From assembly GCA_023386815.1 (NCBI GenBank), contig JAEWIZ010000005.1, forward strand, positions 1 to 64,000: a DNA stretch of 64,000 bases, written 5' to 3'. The notes beneath the pieces are model-generated. The model searched no databases, was not told the DNA's origin, and worked only from the letters and a program-made list of their open reading frames with translations. This DNA comes from Bacillota bacterium (lineage in GTDB: Bacteria; Bacillota; Clostridia; Lachnospirales; Lachnospiraceae). The position numbers and the translations under genes were made by a program. Shown here piece after piece: positions 1 through 8,182 of the stretch (positions within the stretch are counted from its first letter, which is position 1; the number at the start of each line of letters is the position of its first letter).

Positions 1-250
1 ATATAGACCCGTTCACGGGTGAGCCAGTGCAAAAAAGCAAAAAGTAATCCCTGAAAGGGAAGCTAGAGAATAAAGCTATCATGAAAGGCTTAAGAAGCTT
101 GCCGGAGTAAGGAGGCATAAAAGAAAGCCCTTTAGGGCTAGCCTGAGAGAGAAGTGCGGTTGGTAAATCCTTCAGGCGCCTTCCGGGCGCAGGCAGGTAA
201 AAGCCCCTTATAGGGGCAAAGCAAACCACCGGCTTAGCCGGTGGTCATGA
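1..250 (+). ncRNA. Multi-hairpin structured RNA, omega-RNA/HEARO-like element (5' end cut by window)
   Basis: This stretch has no ORF but carries a string of short perfect hairpins: ACCCG/CGGGT with loop TTCA (7-20), TCCCT/AGGGA (48-60), AGCCCT/AGGGCT (126-139), a GC-rich hairpin around 175-190, GCCCC/GGGGC (203-217) and an 8-bp CCACCGGC/GCCGGTGG stem (226-244) followed by TCATGA. Base composition is richer in GC than the flanks. The layout, a 5' CCGUUCACGG-type hairpin followed by GUGAGC and a strong hairpin at the right edge, reminds me of IscB-associated HEARO/omega RNAs of the IS200/IS605 superfamily in an ORF-less form. That family assignment is from memory and unverified. Dense local secondary structure is seen directly. 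The strand is inferred from the position of the terminal hairpin. Confidence 0.45.
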
Positions 251-298
251 TTTTAATAAAGGCAGAACTACAGTATGTGTTTTAGAATGGGAGATACT

Positions 299-1039
299 AT
301 GAGAAATATAAAGTTAACAATTGAATATGATGGCAGCCGATACAGTGGGTGGCAGAGATTAGGAAAAGGGGAGTCGGATCAAACAATAGAGAATAAGATT
401 TTAGAGATTCTGCATAAAATGACGAGCGAAGAGGTTGAGCTCAACTGTGGAAGCAGAACGGAGGTAGGGGTCCATGCCTACGCCCAGGTAGCAAATTTTA
501 AGACTAAAACAAGTCTAAAATGTTATGAAATCAAAAACTATTTGAATCGTTATTTACCGATGGATATTGCGGTGATTGACGTGGAAGAGGTACCAGAGAG
601 GTTTCATGCCAGTCTGAATGCGACGAGTAAAACCTATCTGTATCGTATAGCAATTGGTGATGTTCCAAGTGTATTCGATCGAAAGTACACCTATTATTGC
701 TTTCATAAACCGAATGTTACACATATGAAGGAAGCAGCAAAATTATTAGTGGGAGCACATGATTTTAAAGGATTTTCATCAGTAAAGAAAGGTAAATCCA
801 CGGTAAAAGAGATCTTCCAGATAGATATATATCAGGATGAGAAGGAGATCCAGATCACCATAAAAGCAGATGATTTCCTACACAATATGGCACGTATGCT
901 GGTAAGCACTTTATTAGAAATTGGTTTGGGTAATCGCAGTATGTGGGAGATTGATAAAATACTGGATCCAAATCAACCAGAAGTTGGAAGTGCTCCTGCA
1001 AGTGCACAAGGTTTATTCTTACAGGAAGTGGAATATTAA
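299..1039 (+). CDS. TruA-family pseudouridine synthase paralogue with altered catalytic residue
   Basis: The 246-residue protein matches the full TruA fold, which converts U38-40 of tRNA anticodon arms to pseudouridine. The N-terminal strand IEYDGSRYSGWQR and the C-terminal segment with DFLHNMARMLV are typical. The active-site motif normally reads RTDAGVHA; here it reads RTEVGVHA (residues 53-60), so the catalytic aspartate is Glu55. A canonical TruA lies 3.5 kb downstream. I start at the ATG at 299, which has GGGAG five bases upstream; an upstream in-frame ATG at 275 lacks a good site. Asp-to-Glu normally cripples pseudouridine synthases, so this copy may be an RNA-binding or chaperone-like paralogue, or have changed catalysis. 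The family call is firm; the activity is open. Confidence 0.9.
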   Translation: MRNIKLTIEYDGSRYSGWQRLGKGESDQTIENKILEILHKMTSEEVELNCGSRTEVGVHAYAQVANFKTKTSLKCYEIKNYLNRYLPMDIAVIDVEEVPERFHASLNATSKTYLYRIAIGDVPSVFDRKYTYYCFHKPNVTHMKEAAKLLVGAHDFKGFSSVKKGKSTVKEIFQIDIYQDEKEIQITIKADDFLHNMARMLVSTLLEIGLGNRSMWEIDKILDPNQPEVGSAPASAQGLFLQEVEY

Positions 1040-1136
1040 CGCGGAAAGTGTAATATGAAAGAAAGAATTGTTTAGATATCCTGTTTGCGGTAGATTGATT
1101 CAATCTTTTAGGAAACGGACTATCCATTAAGTAAAT

Positions 1137-1238
1137 GAGCCTTTACGAAATAGCAAATGAGTTACTCCCATAAGTTAGTTAATTAGGTCTAGCTTTTGGG
1201 CAGTACAAAATTAAGCGATAGAGTAAAGGCTCCTTTTA
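1137..1238. terminator. Long-loop inverted repeat between convergent genes
   Basis: GAGCCTTTAC (1137-1146) is perfectly complementary to GTAAAGGCTC (1223-1232), which runs into CTTTTATTATT. The 76-nt interior has a second partial stem (CCCATAAGTTAG against CTAGCTTTTGGG). It sits between the convergent truA paralogue and the membrane-protein gene, so a bidirectional terminator is the simplest reading. A small structured RNA is possible. Confidence 0.5.
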
Positions 1239-1303
1239 TTATTGATATAGAAAGTATGAGTTGTATCCTAACTCAACCGTTATGCTGCGCTGCATCCTAT
1301 TTT

Positions 1304-2080
1304 TTAGGATTCCGTCTTTGTTTTTAATCGGGGAATGATACCCTTCAAAAAGAAGCCCTTTCCTCTACTCTTAATATAAAAGTAACCAAAGACAGAGAAC
1401 ACAGCAGCTCCAATGAAATTAACGATTAAATCCATCATGGTATCGTAAAGGCCAAGATCAATATAAGAATTCCAGGTCTCTCCGTTTACTACGATGCTTT
1501 GAATGTTTAAGTGAACAGGAACATTAGCACCCTCAGGATTTAATAACACAGTGTTTATGGTTTTGACAAAGGTATCCTTTTGCATGTCATATCCAAGCAG
1601 CTGATCTATACCAAACTCGAAAAACTCCCACAATACACCAATAGTCATAGAAAAGCAGAATGCAACCAAGGCTACGAATACCGGAGAAAGAGAGATGGCA
1701 AATTTATCATGCTTATTTAGGATGTCAATTAGTGAAAAGCCAATGGCGGCAGCAAGAAAGCCATTGATGGTGTGTAAAACAGTATCCCAGTAGGGAAAAA
1801 GAATATAGTACTCCTGTATTTCACCCAGAATTTCAGCAGAGAAAATAAATAGCAGAATAATTACCTCAAGGGCATCCGGTATATCAATATGTATTCTTTT
1901 TTCAATAAAGCTGGGAACCAGAAAGAGCACTAGGGTTAAGATACACAAGAATAGATTTTCAAAATTTCGATTGCGTAACTGGTCAATAGCGACAAGAATA
2001 ACGAGTAATCTTAAAATAAAATAGATTATCTGAAGGCCAATATTCCCATCTTTATTTAAGAATTTTAAAAATTTACTCAT
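1304..2080 (-). CDS. Polytopic membrane protein, YjdF/DUF2238-like
   Basis: This 258-residue protein has about six hydrophobic segments (roughly residues 15-35, 43-58, 70-90, 110-125, 135-155 and 220-240). The patterns YWDTVLHTINGFLAAAIGF and GVLWEFFEFGIDQLLGYDMQK resemble the conserved Trp/Asp/His and Trp-Glu motifs of the DUF2238 (YjdF) family. No function is established for that family; the charged residues within membrane segments suggest transport or a membrane enzyme, but this is inference. The start is an ATG with TATGGAGG ten bases upstream. The gene is monocistronic, with a terminator-like inverted repeat behind it. Confidence 0.6.
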   Translation of the reverse strand: MSKFLKFLNKDGNIGLQIIYFILRLLVILVAIDQLRNRNFENLFLCILTLVLFLVPSFIEKRIHIDIPDALEVIILLFIFSAEILGEIQEYYILFPYWDTVLHTINGFLAAAIGFSLIDILNKHDKFAISLSPVFVALVAFCFSMTIGVLWEFFEFGIDQLLGYDMQKDTFVKTINTVLLNPEGANVPVHLNIQSIVVNGETWNSYIDLGLYDTMMDLIVNFIGAAVFSVFGYFYIKSRGKGFFLKGIIPRLKTKTES

Positions 2081-2278
2081 ATAAATACCTCCATAAAAGA
2101 ATGCAATGTAACTATTGTAACATTGAAAAAAAGAAATTCAATTAGAAATTGCTAAATTGTTGTTAAAATGATAATAAAATATAATTTATTGTCTAAAAAG
2201 AGAATCGGAACAGACATGAAATGCTGCTCCGATTCTCTCTTACTATCTTATTAAGTCTTTTTGAGGTTATTAAATATA

Positions 2279-2704
2279 TTATCGTGCGCTCATACCAGGC
2301 TTTGAGATACCACTTAAAGCATCCTCTGCACTGTTTTGACAAGCGGGTTCCAAAGAAATATCTCCCAAGGCAACAATACCTATAAGGCTATTATTTTCGA
2401 CGATAGGCAATCTTCGGATCTGACGGTCGCTCATTAATTTTGCTGCATCATTGACATCGGTTTCCGGACTAGCAAATACAACAGAATCAGTCATAATGTC
2501 GCAAACCTTTTGATGACAATCCTCACCAGAGGCAACACTTCTTAAGGCAATGTCACGGTCAGTTACGATACCGATCAATTTATCTTGAGTACACACAGGA
2601 ATAGAACCACAGTTATACTGCTTCATAAGTTGGGCAGCGTGCTCTACAGAGTCATCTGATCTTAAGCTAACCACATCTTTTGACATTATATCACGTAATT
2701 TCAT
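2279..2704 (-). CDS. CBS-domain pair protein
   Basis: The 141-residue protein consists of two tandem CBS motifs. The first spans about residues 5-60 (IMSKDVVSLRSDDSVEHAA ... GIVTDRDIALR), the second about 68-125 (IMTDSVVFASPETDVNDAA ... GIVALGDISLE). Stand-alone CBS pairs bind adenine nucleotides or SAM and act as energy or stress sensors; the ligand here is unknown. I place the start at the ATG at 2704, which follows GGAGGTTATTT on the minus strand, rather than at an upstream in-frame codon that would read through the ribosome binding site. The C-terminal 15 residues (ending GISKPGMSAR) fall outside the domain. It is monocistronic. Confidence 0.85.
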   Translation of the reverse strand: MKLRDIMSKDVVSLRSDDSVEHAAQLMKQYNCGSIPVCTQDKLIGIVTDRDIALRSVASGEDCHQKVCDIMTDSVVFASPETDVNDAAKLMSDRQIRRLPIVENNSLIGIVALGDISLEPACQNSAEDALSGISKPGMSAR

Positions 2705-2895
2705 AAATAACCTCCATTCAGCCACCATAGATTTTAGCAGGAACATGTTCTTTGTTTCTGTAGATTAGTATGATAAGGTTTTTTATACCATTCATAGGAA
2801 TATCATTTACAGAACATCTACTTTGTTCCGGCATTATTAGATTGCCCGAAGTGATTGTTTTTTATAAAGCTAAATTTTTCTTAAAAAAAGGAAGA

Positions 2896-3834
2896 CTATT
2901 CATCATCTTCATCACAGGAACAATGAGTTGAATTTGGATGCTTCTTACAATCGAAGCTTTCAATTGGTTCAGGACCTCTTACAACCTGTCGATCAATTCG
3001 AACGATACCATCATGATCGGCAACGATGCGCCAATCTACCATTAAAATTTGATTATTTTCAATTTCAATACCACAGATACCTCTCGTATGAATACAACAA
3101 CCTGTGTTAAAGTAGGGTAAATCTCCGTATTTGGGGAACTTAGGCCTGTGAGTATGACCACAGATTAATGCTGTCTTATGCTTCTCGATCCATTTATTAT
3201 AGGCCTTCTCCACCTTATGACGCTTAAATAAGTTACGGGCAGGACTGGCAGGGTTTTCAAAGCCTACGACATGCATGAATCGCCAGAAATAGCGTAATAG
3301 TAGCATAGAGATTCGCCAACCCTGGTCATTCATAAAATCACCCTGGTGACCGTGAACAACAAAAATCTCCTGATCTGTTTCCCGATGTTTTAATAATAGA
3401 GCCTCTTGGGGAGTAAGCTCCTTAAAGAGCTCAACACGCTCCTGTTTATACTCATCATAAAACTGATAGTAATTACGACTCACAAAGTCTTTATTCTTCA
3501 AAAAAATATTATGATTACCATATAGCATAATGAAGCGCCTAGCATCAAAAAATTTTTTTAATATAACAAAGCAGTCTGTATGTGCCAGGCGGATGTGCTT
3601 AAAGTTAGAATATTCCCATAGCTCATCACCGTCGCCAACCTCTACATAGACAAAGCCTTTTTCATAATAGTAATTTAGTGCGTGGTTATAAATATTCTGA
3701 TTTCTGGCAAATTCATCGGATACGCTGTCATCACCGCGATGGACATCGCTGAAGAATATATACTTGGAGCCGGCATCAAAGTATTCTAATTTTGCACGCT
3801 CATATGCAGCAGTTAGTCTTTTTTCCGTTTGCAT
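2896..3834 (-). CDS. Calcineurin-like metallophosphoesterase
   Basis: All the metal-binding blocks of the calcineurin superfamily are present in order: DVHRGD, GDGDELWE (GDxxD-type), YGNHN, VHGHQGD and CGHTHRPKF. Spacing is most like the LpxH/YbbF and serine/threonine-phosphatase-like branch. The substrate cannot be read from sequence. The C-terminus ends in an unusual short tail with Cys, His and an acidic run (HCSCDEDDE). The longest reading frame begins at a TTG; I prefer the ATG at 3834 four codons in, although its ribosome binding site is weak. The first 25 residues are helical and charged. The gene stands alone with about 400 bp of non-coding DNA upstream. Confidence 0.85.
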   Translation of the reverse strand: MQTEKRLTAAYERAKLEYFDAGSKYIFFSDVHRGDDSVSDEFARNQNIYNHALNYYYEKGFVYVEVGDGDELWEYSNFKHIRLAHTDCFVILKKFFDARRFIMLYGNHNIFLKNKDFVSRNYYQFYDEYKQERVELFKELTPQEALLLKHRETDQEIFVVHGHQGDFMNDQGWRISMLLLRYFWRFMHVVGFENPASPARNLFKRHKVEKAYNKWIEKHKTALICGHTHRPKFPKYGDLPYFNTGCCIHTRGICGIEIENNQILMVDWRIVADHDGIVRIDRQVVRGPEPIESFDCKKHPNSTHCSCDEDDE

Positions 3835-4057
3835 CAAATCACTCAACTTTCTAGGATTTTATGGATTTCGAAGGAAATAATAGGTTGAATTACTGTTATC
3901 TAATATAAGTACTTACAATTTTAATTATTGTTACATCATAACTCTTAGTATGTTGCCGATGAAACCGTGATATACAGTCAAAAAAATATAAAATAATAGA
4001 TCAAAAATTAAAAACAATCAATTTGGCACTGAATAAAAAGATATTATAAACCAATGG

Positions 4058-4086
4058 TTGCCATTTAAAACCGCTGATGTTATAAT
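4058..4086 (+). promoter_or_regulatory. SigmaA-type promoter in the 3835-4245 gap
   Basis: TTGCCA (4058-4063), a 17-bp spacer and a perfect TATAAT (4081-4086) lie 160 bp upstream of the zinc-ribbon gene. The rest of the gap from 3835 to 4245 is AT-rich, and I see no other gene or strong hairpin in it. Confidence 0.6.
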
Positions 4087-4245
4087 CTAATTATTCCCAT
4101 ATATTAATTTGGATTGATGTCTTATACCAACCCCCTTTAATTTATCGGAGCAATTAGTAACTTAGTGTAACAATTGTATTTTTGAAAGGCTCACGATTTC
4201 TAAAGAAAAGAGATGGGTGTGCTTAATATTAAGGAGGAAATTGGT

Positions 4246-4446
4246 ATGGCAGACAAGGTTATTGTATGTAAAGATTGTAAGGCGGAATTTGTATTTTCTG
4301 AGAGCGAGCAGGCATTTTATCAGGAGAAAGGTTTTGATAATGATCCTGTTAGATGCCCTGACTGCAGAAAAGCAAGAAAAAGCCAGAAGGACAGTGGCTT
4401 TGGCGGTGGAAACAGAGGCGGTAACTTTAGACAAGGCAGAAGATAA
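4246..4446 (+). CDS. Zinc-ribbon protein with Gly/Arg-rich tail
   Basis: The 66-residue protein starts MADKVIVCKDCKAEF and has two CxxC pairs (CKDC near residue 9 and CPDC near residue 38) bracketing an aromatic-rich segment, the pattern of the 'probable zinc-ribbon domain' family common in clostridia. The last 17 residues (FGGGNRGGNFRQGRR region) form an RGG-like tail of the kind used for RNA binding by cold-shock proteins and DEAD-box helicases. The start follows AAGGAGG with eight bases of spacing; an upstream ATG at 4213 would put this site inside the gene. A nucleic-acid-binding role is inferred from the tail and ribbon. Confidence 0.8.
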   Translation: MADKVIVCKDCKAEFVFSESEQAFYQEKGFDNDPVRCPDCRKARKSQKDSGFGGGNRGGNFRQGRR

Positions 4447-4477
4447 GATAGTAACGAATAAATAGATAAAGCATAGG

Positions 4478-4506
4478 GTAGCAGGGTGAAAATCTTGCTA
4501 CTTTTT
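4478..4506 (+). terminator. Rho-independent terminator after the zinc-ribbon gene
   Basis: GTAGCA (4478-4483) pairs with TGCTAC (4496-4501), followed directly by TTTTT. Confidence 0.7.
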
Positions 4507-4571
4507 ATGTGTCACAAGTAATAGTTAGTATATAATAATAAAAATAAAATCATCTATTTGGAGGTAGTATC

Positions 4572-5312
4572 ATGTTTAATTACAAAATGACAATCCAATA
4601 TGATGGAGGTCGTTATAAGGGATGGCAGCGGCTAGGTAGCGGAGAACAAACGATTCAGGCTAAGATAGAACAGGTGCTTTCTGAAATGGTGGGTTATAAG
4701 CTGGAGATCGTTGGCTGCAGCCGCACAGATGCGGGTGTCCATGCAATTGCCCAGGTGGCTAACTTTAAGTTGGGAAGCTATCTGGATGAAAAAGAGATCA
4801 AGAGCTATATGAACCGCTACTTACCACAGGATATCAGTGTTATTGAAGTAATATTGGCTGATGAAAGCTTTCATTCCAGATATCTGGCAAAGGACAAGAC
4901 TTATCTATATAAAATCTGGAATGAGGAATATAGCAATCCTTTCATGAGAAAATATAGTATGCATGTGAGTAAGCAGCTGAATATGTCTGCGATGCAGGAG
5001 GCAAGCAGATATTTTCTTGGAGAACATGATTTCACCGCCTTCTCAAACGCAAAATCCAAGAAGAAATCAATGGTGAGAAAGATTATATCCATCGACTTTG
5101 AACAAAGTGATGGCTTTTTAGAGATCAGAATCTGTGGAGATGGATTTTTATACAATATGGTTCGGTGGATGGTGGGTGCTCTGGTGGAGGTTGGGTTAGG
5201 CAAGCGAAAACCAGAGGACATCATACAGATGCTTTTGTTAAAGGAAAGAAACCAGACAGGAAACCTAGCTGATGCGTGTGGACTCTATCTGGAAAAAATC
5301 CGTTATGAGTAA
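4572..5312 (+). CDS. truA: tRNA pseudouridine synthase A (TruA)
   Basis: This 246-residue protein is a canonical TruA, making pseudouridine at positions 38-40 of tRNAs. The active-site motif SRTDAGVHA is intact, with the catalytic aspartate at residue 53, and the C-terminal block GDGFLYNMVRWMVGALVEVG matches the family. It is clearly paralogous to the gene at 299-1039; the N-termini share YDGxRYxGWQRLGxGE. The start has TTTGGAGG nine bases upstream. The next gene, a DUF503 protein, begins 89 bp downstream and may be cotranscribed. Confidence 0.95.
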   Translation: MFNYKMTIQYDGGRYKGWQRLGSGEQTIQAKIEQVLSEMVGYKLEIVGCSRTDAGVHAIAQVANFKLGSYLDEKEIKSYMNRYLPQDISVIEVILADESFHSRYLAKDKTYLYKIWNEEYSNPFMRKYSMHVSKQLNMSAMQEASRYFLGEHDFTAFSNAKSKKKSMVRKIISIDFEQSDGFLEIRICGDGFLYNMVRWMVGALVEVGLGKRKPEDIIQMLLLKERNQTGNLADACGLYLEKIRYE

Positions 5313-5401
5313 TAGATTGAACGTGGATGAATAAAGTATAATAAGGAAACTCTATTCGTAGGATTGTGTTTCTATGGAAAAAGTAATGAGGAAGGTGAAA
5401 T

Positions 5402-5689
5402 ATGCTAATCGCAACCGTAAAAATCAAGATTCATCTGCCCTGGGTTCATTCATTAAAAGAGAAAAGAATGGTAGTTAAAAGCTTAATAGCTAAGCTTGGA
5501 AATAAGTTTAACGTATCTGTAGCAGAAATTGAAGAACAAAATATACATCAGATTGCTGTATTAGGAGTCGCTGGTATTGCAGGAGATGCAGCGATGGCAG
5601 ATAGCGTGATTGATCATGTACTTAACTTTACGGAAGAAAATACGGAAGGAGAAATTATTAGTGTAGAGAGAGAAGTAATCTCTATTTAA
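5402..5689 (+). CDS. DUF503 family protein (YlxP-like)
   Basis: The 95-residue protein matches the small DUF503/YlxP family: start MLIATVKIKIHLPWVHSLKEKR, then the conserved middle region with NVSVAEIEEQ and a C-terminal strand ending VEREVISI. In B. subtilis, ylxP is encoded near infB and rbfA, which has suggested a role in ribosome maturation; no reaction is known. Here the neighbour is truA, again an RNA-maturation context. The ribosome binding site is GAGGAAGGTG, seven bases before the ATG. Confidence 0.85.
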   Translation: MLIATVKIKIHLPWVHSLKEKRMVVKSLIAKLGNKFNVSVAEIEEQNIHQIAVLGVAGIAGDAAMADSVIDHVLNFTEENTEGEIISVEREVISI

Positions 5690-5807
5690 TTTAATGATAA
5701 TTTTTAATAATTTCAAAATTATTTAAATTGTAGATGCAATAGTCTCAATGTTTTATATATGGTTGAGAACTAACTTTGATATGACGAATAATCTGTTTAG
5801 AATTCAT

Positions 5808-5836
5808 TTGACAATGTATTGTTGTGCATATAAAAT
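5808..5836 (+). promoter_or_regulatory. Strong sigmaA promoter for the 25-residue peptide gene
   Basis: A perfect TTGACA (5808-5813), exactly 17 bp, then TAAAAT (5831-5836) precede the small ORF by about 44 bp. Confidence 0.75.
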
Positions 5837-5879
5837 ATAGGTAATATATGCTAAAACTTTACAAAGGGAGGTGAATTCC

Positions 5880-5957
5880 ATGGGTGATAAGAATCCAAAA
5901 AAAGCGCCGAAGAAAAAGGGCGGATCAAGCGCAGCAGGCACTACAAAGAAAAAATAG
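5880..5957 (+). CDS. 25-residue lysine-rich small protein
   Basis: A short ORF encodes MGDKNPKKAPKKK followed by a Gly/Ser/Ala stretch and a terminal TTKKK. Ten of 25 residues are Lys, giving a highly basic, probably disordered peptide. It has its own near-consensus promoter, a perfect ribosome binding site (AAAGGGAGGTG, seven bases from the ATG) and a strong terminator eight bases after the stop. That makes it a complete transcription unit and not random sequence. I recall similar tiny Lys-rich proteins in other Firmicutes but know of no function; nucleic-acid or ribosome binding would fit the charge. Confidence 0.75.
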   Translation: MGDKNPKKAPKKKGGSSAAGTTKKK

Positions 5958-5965
5958 CACTCCAG

Positions 5966-6002
5966 AAATTCCCTCTGTCCGTCGTATAGGAGGGAATTTT
6001 TG
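5966..6002 (+). terminator. Rho-independent terminator of the small-protein gene
   Basis: AAATTCCCTC pairs with GAGGGAATTT (about 5966-5999) and runs into TTTTT-G. Confidence 0.8.
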
Positions 6003-6067
6003 TTGATTAATATCAGTAATTAAAAAGTGATGTTAGTTACTATATTCAGATAGATTAGCATGGTTAG

Positions 6068-6097
6068 ATGACACAAGCAATATTGATATGGTATAAT
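6068..6097 (+). promoter_or_regulatory. Probable promoter of the nitroreductase gene
   Basis: ATGACA (6068-6073), an 18-bp spacer and a perfect TATAAT (6092-6097) lie 95 bp upstream of the start codon. Confidence 0.5.
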
Positions 6098-6191
6098 GTC
6101 AGGAGGAAGAATTTGCATCATTGAAAATTGTTACGAATCATATCGTTTCACAATTGCATAAATTACGAGGTGACACGGAAGGAGAAAATAT

Positions 6192-6707
6192 ATGAGTTTT
6201 TTGGATATTGCAAATGCAAGATATTCAGTAAGAAGTTTTGAGCAAAAAGAGGTTGAGATGGAGAAGCTGTTGCAGGTGTTGGAAGCGGCACGAATTGCAC
6301 CTTCAGCTGTGAATTTTCAACCCATTCATTTCATAGTGGTAACGGAACAAGAGGAAAAAGAAAAGATTTATCAGACCTATAAAAGGGATTGGATAAAAGA
6401 GGCTCCGGTAATCATCGTTGCCTGTGGTGACCATAATACATCCTGGAATAGAAGGGATGGAAAGGATCATGCAGATATCGATGTAGCTATTGCAGTTGAT
6501 CATATGTCTTTGGCAGCAACAGATCTTGGCCTTGGATCCTGCTGGGTATGCGCGTTCGATGCAAAGCTTTGTCATCAGCTGTTAGCACTGCCGGAGAATT
6601 TGGAGGTTGTAGCACTATTACCGCTCGGATATCCAAAGGGAGAGAGAACATCGGAGCTTCGTCGTAAAAAGCTGGATGAGTTAGTGAGCTGGGAAAGATA
6701 TCAATAA
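6192..6707 (+). CDS. Nitroreductase-family flavoprotein
   Basis: The 171-residue protein has the FMN-binding nitroreductase fold: N-terminal ARYSVRSFEQKEV, then EAARIAPSAVNFQP for phosphate and FMN contacts, central VDHMSLAATDLGLGSCWVCAFD and C-terminal LLPLGYPKGE. Members reduce nitroaromatics, quinones or other electron acceptors with NAD(P)H; the true substrate is not predictable. At 171 residues it belongs to the shorter clostridial group common in anaerobes. The ATG follows GGAAGGAG. The gene is monocistronic between a promoter and a strong terminator. Confidence 0.9.
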   Translation: MSFLDIANARYSVRSFEQKEVEMEKLLQVLEAARIAPSAVNFQPIHFIVVTEQEEKEKIYQTYKRDWIKEAPVIIVACGDHNTSWNRRDGKDHADIDVAIAVDHMSLAATDLGLGSCWVCAFDAKLCHQLLALPENLEVVALLPLGYPKGERTSELRRKKLDELVSWERYQ

Positions 6708-6772
6708 GAAAGAAGAGAGTTCATCGCGGTATTAACCTTGTGAAAAATGAAAAGAAAATAGGATGAATATGA

Positions 6773-6816
6773 AAAGAGGGTGTTCTTAGTCGGCTAGACT
6801 TTGACACCCTCTTTCA
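6773..6816. terminator. Bidirectional terminator
   Basis: AAAGAGGGTGT (6773-6783) and ACACCCTCTTT (6804-6814) form an 11-bp perfect stem between the convergent nitroreductase and phosphofructokinase genes. Confidence 0.8.
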
Positions 6817-6952
6817 CTGATAAAATAGGTACATTCAAAATAGATTCGTTTCAAAATATCTATCTACGTTCATTAGAGGAAACATCAAATTCGGTCTTCT
6901 TCTACTTTAAGATATCTACTTCTATATATAAAGACTAATTGAAACATTTAAC

Positions 6953-8182
6953 TTATAAAAGGGTAATCGGATTATTTAATATTTTATCAGCTCTTGGGGC
7001 ACGCAGCATATGAGCAGCGGGCATATCAGCGCCCAGTAGAGGCTGTAAATAATATTTGAAAGCATTTGTAACGTTATTACCCTTACTGTTAATGAAATCG
7101 TCAGGCATTAATTTTGTCTTTCCGGCAACATTCTTTAGATCGGTCATCTTATAATCTACGGAATAGATACCTGTACGATTAATCGTAATAGACCCATCAA
7201 TATTATGCCAGATAGCAAACTGAGCGGCTTTTTCACCGACCTCTCTAGCTTCATGTTGATCAACAGCGGATACACAGCCCATAAAGGATCTTTGAAGATA
7301 GCCCAGAGTATCAGAACGAACTCGTGTAATGCCTAGCTTTGCTTTAATCTCGTTAGCAAGCAGATCACCTAAGGCTCCGGTACCGGATAATTGGGCATTT
7401 CCATGAGAATCCATTTCACTGCTGACTAATTTTGTTACAATGGGAACACCATTTTCATCTTGAATACCTTCTGATACGGCGATAATACAACGACCGTATT
7501 TGTCATAAACCTCTCTGACGTCCTTTAGGAAGTTATCAATTATGAAATGACGCTCCGGTAGATAGATCAAATGAGGACCATCATCAGGATACTTCTGAGC
7601 GATAGAGGAAGCAGCAGTCAAAAAGCCCGCGTTACGACCCATGACAACACCAATATGTACGCCAGGAAGAGCTCTATTATCAAGATTTAGACCGATGAAG
7701 GACTGCGCTACGAATCTTGCGGCAGAAGGATAACCAGGAGTGTGGTCATTCATCATTAAATCATTGTCAATCGTTTTTGGGATATGGATGGCGCGAAATT
7801 CATAACCGGAGGATTCAGCTTGTTCATTAACGATTCTTACGGTATCAGCGGAATCATTTCCGCCAATGTAGAAGAAGTACCGGACGTTATGCGCTTGAAA
7901 GACCTTAAAAATCTCTTTGCAGTAAGCTTTATCCGGCTTGTCCCTTGTTGAGAATAACGCAGAAGAAGGGGTAATCGCAACCTGTTCCAGATTATTGGTT
8001 GTTTCCTGTGTTAAATCCATAAAATCTTCGTTGATAATACCTTGAACCCCATTAATTGCTCCGTATACCTTAGTGATCTGTGGAAATTTTCTAGACTCTA
8101 ACACGGCTCCTACCAGAGATTGATTAATAACCGCGGTAGGACCTCCACCTTGTGCTACAACTACTTTTCCTTCAAGTACCAT
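6953..8182 (-). CDS. pfp: Pyrophosphate-type 6-phosphofructokinase
   Basis: The 409-residue protein phosphorylates fructose 6-phosphate in glycolysis. The nucleotide loop AQGGGPTAVINQS, the GGNDSADT motif and PKTIDNDL are present. An Asp in the GGxDS position (Gly in ATP enzymes, GGDGS) and Lys in PKTIDND (Gly in ATP enzymes, PGTIDND) are the established markers of pyrophosphate dependence, so the phosphoryl donor is most likely PPi and the reaction reversible. The substrate-binding region with MGRNAGFLT is intact. The length fits the roughly 400-residue PPi-PFK group. The start follows AAAGGAGTG. The gene has its own promoter and a 160-nt leader. Confidence 0.9.
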   Translation of the reverse strand: MVLEGKVVVAQGGGPTAVINQSLVGAVLESRKFPQITKVYGAINGVQGIINEDFMDLTQETTNNLEQVAITPSSALFSTRDKPDKAYCKEIFKVFQAHNVRYFFYIGGNDSADTVRIVNEQAESSGYEFRAIHIPKTIDNDLMMNDHTPGYPSAARFVAQSFIGLNLDNRALPGVHIGVVMGRNAGFLTAASSIAQKYPDDGPHLIYLPERHFIIDNFLKDVREVYDKYGRCIIAVSEGIQDENGVPIVTKLVSSEMDSHGNAQLSGTGALGDLLANEIKAKLGITRVRSDTLGYLQRSFMGCVSAVDQHEAREVGEKAAQFAIWHNIDGSITINRTGIYSVDYKMTDLKNVAGKTKLMPDDFINSKGNNVTNAFKYYLQPLLGADMPAAHMLRAPRADKILNNPITLL

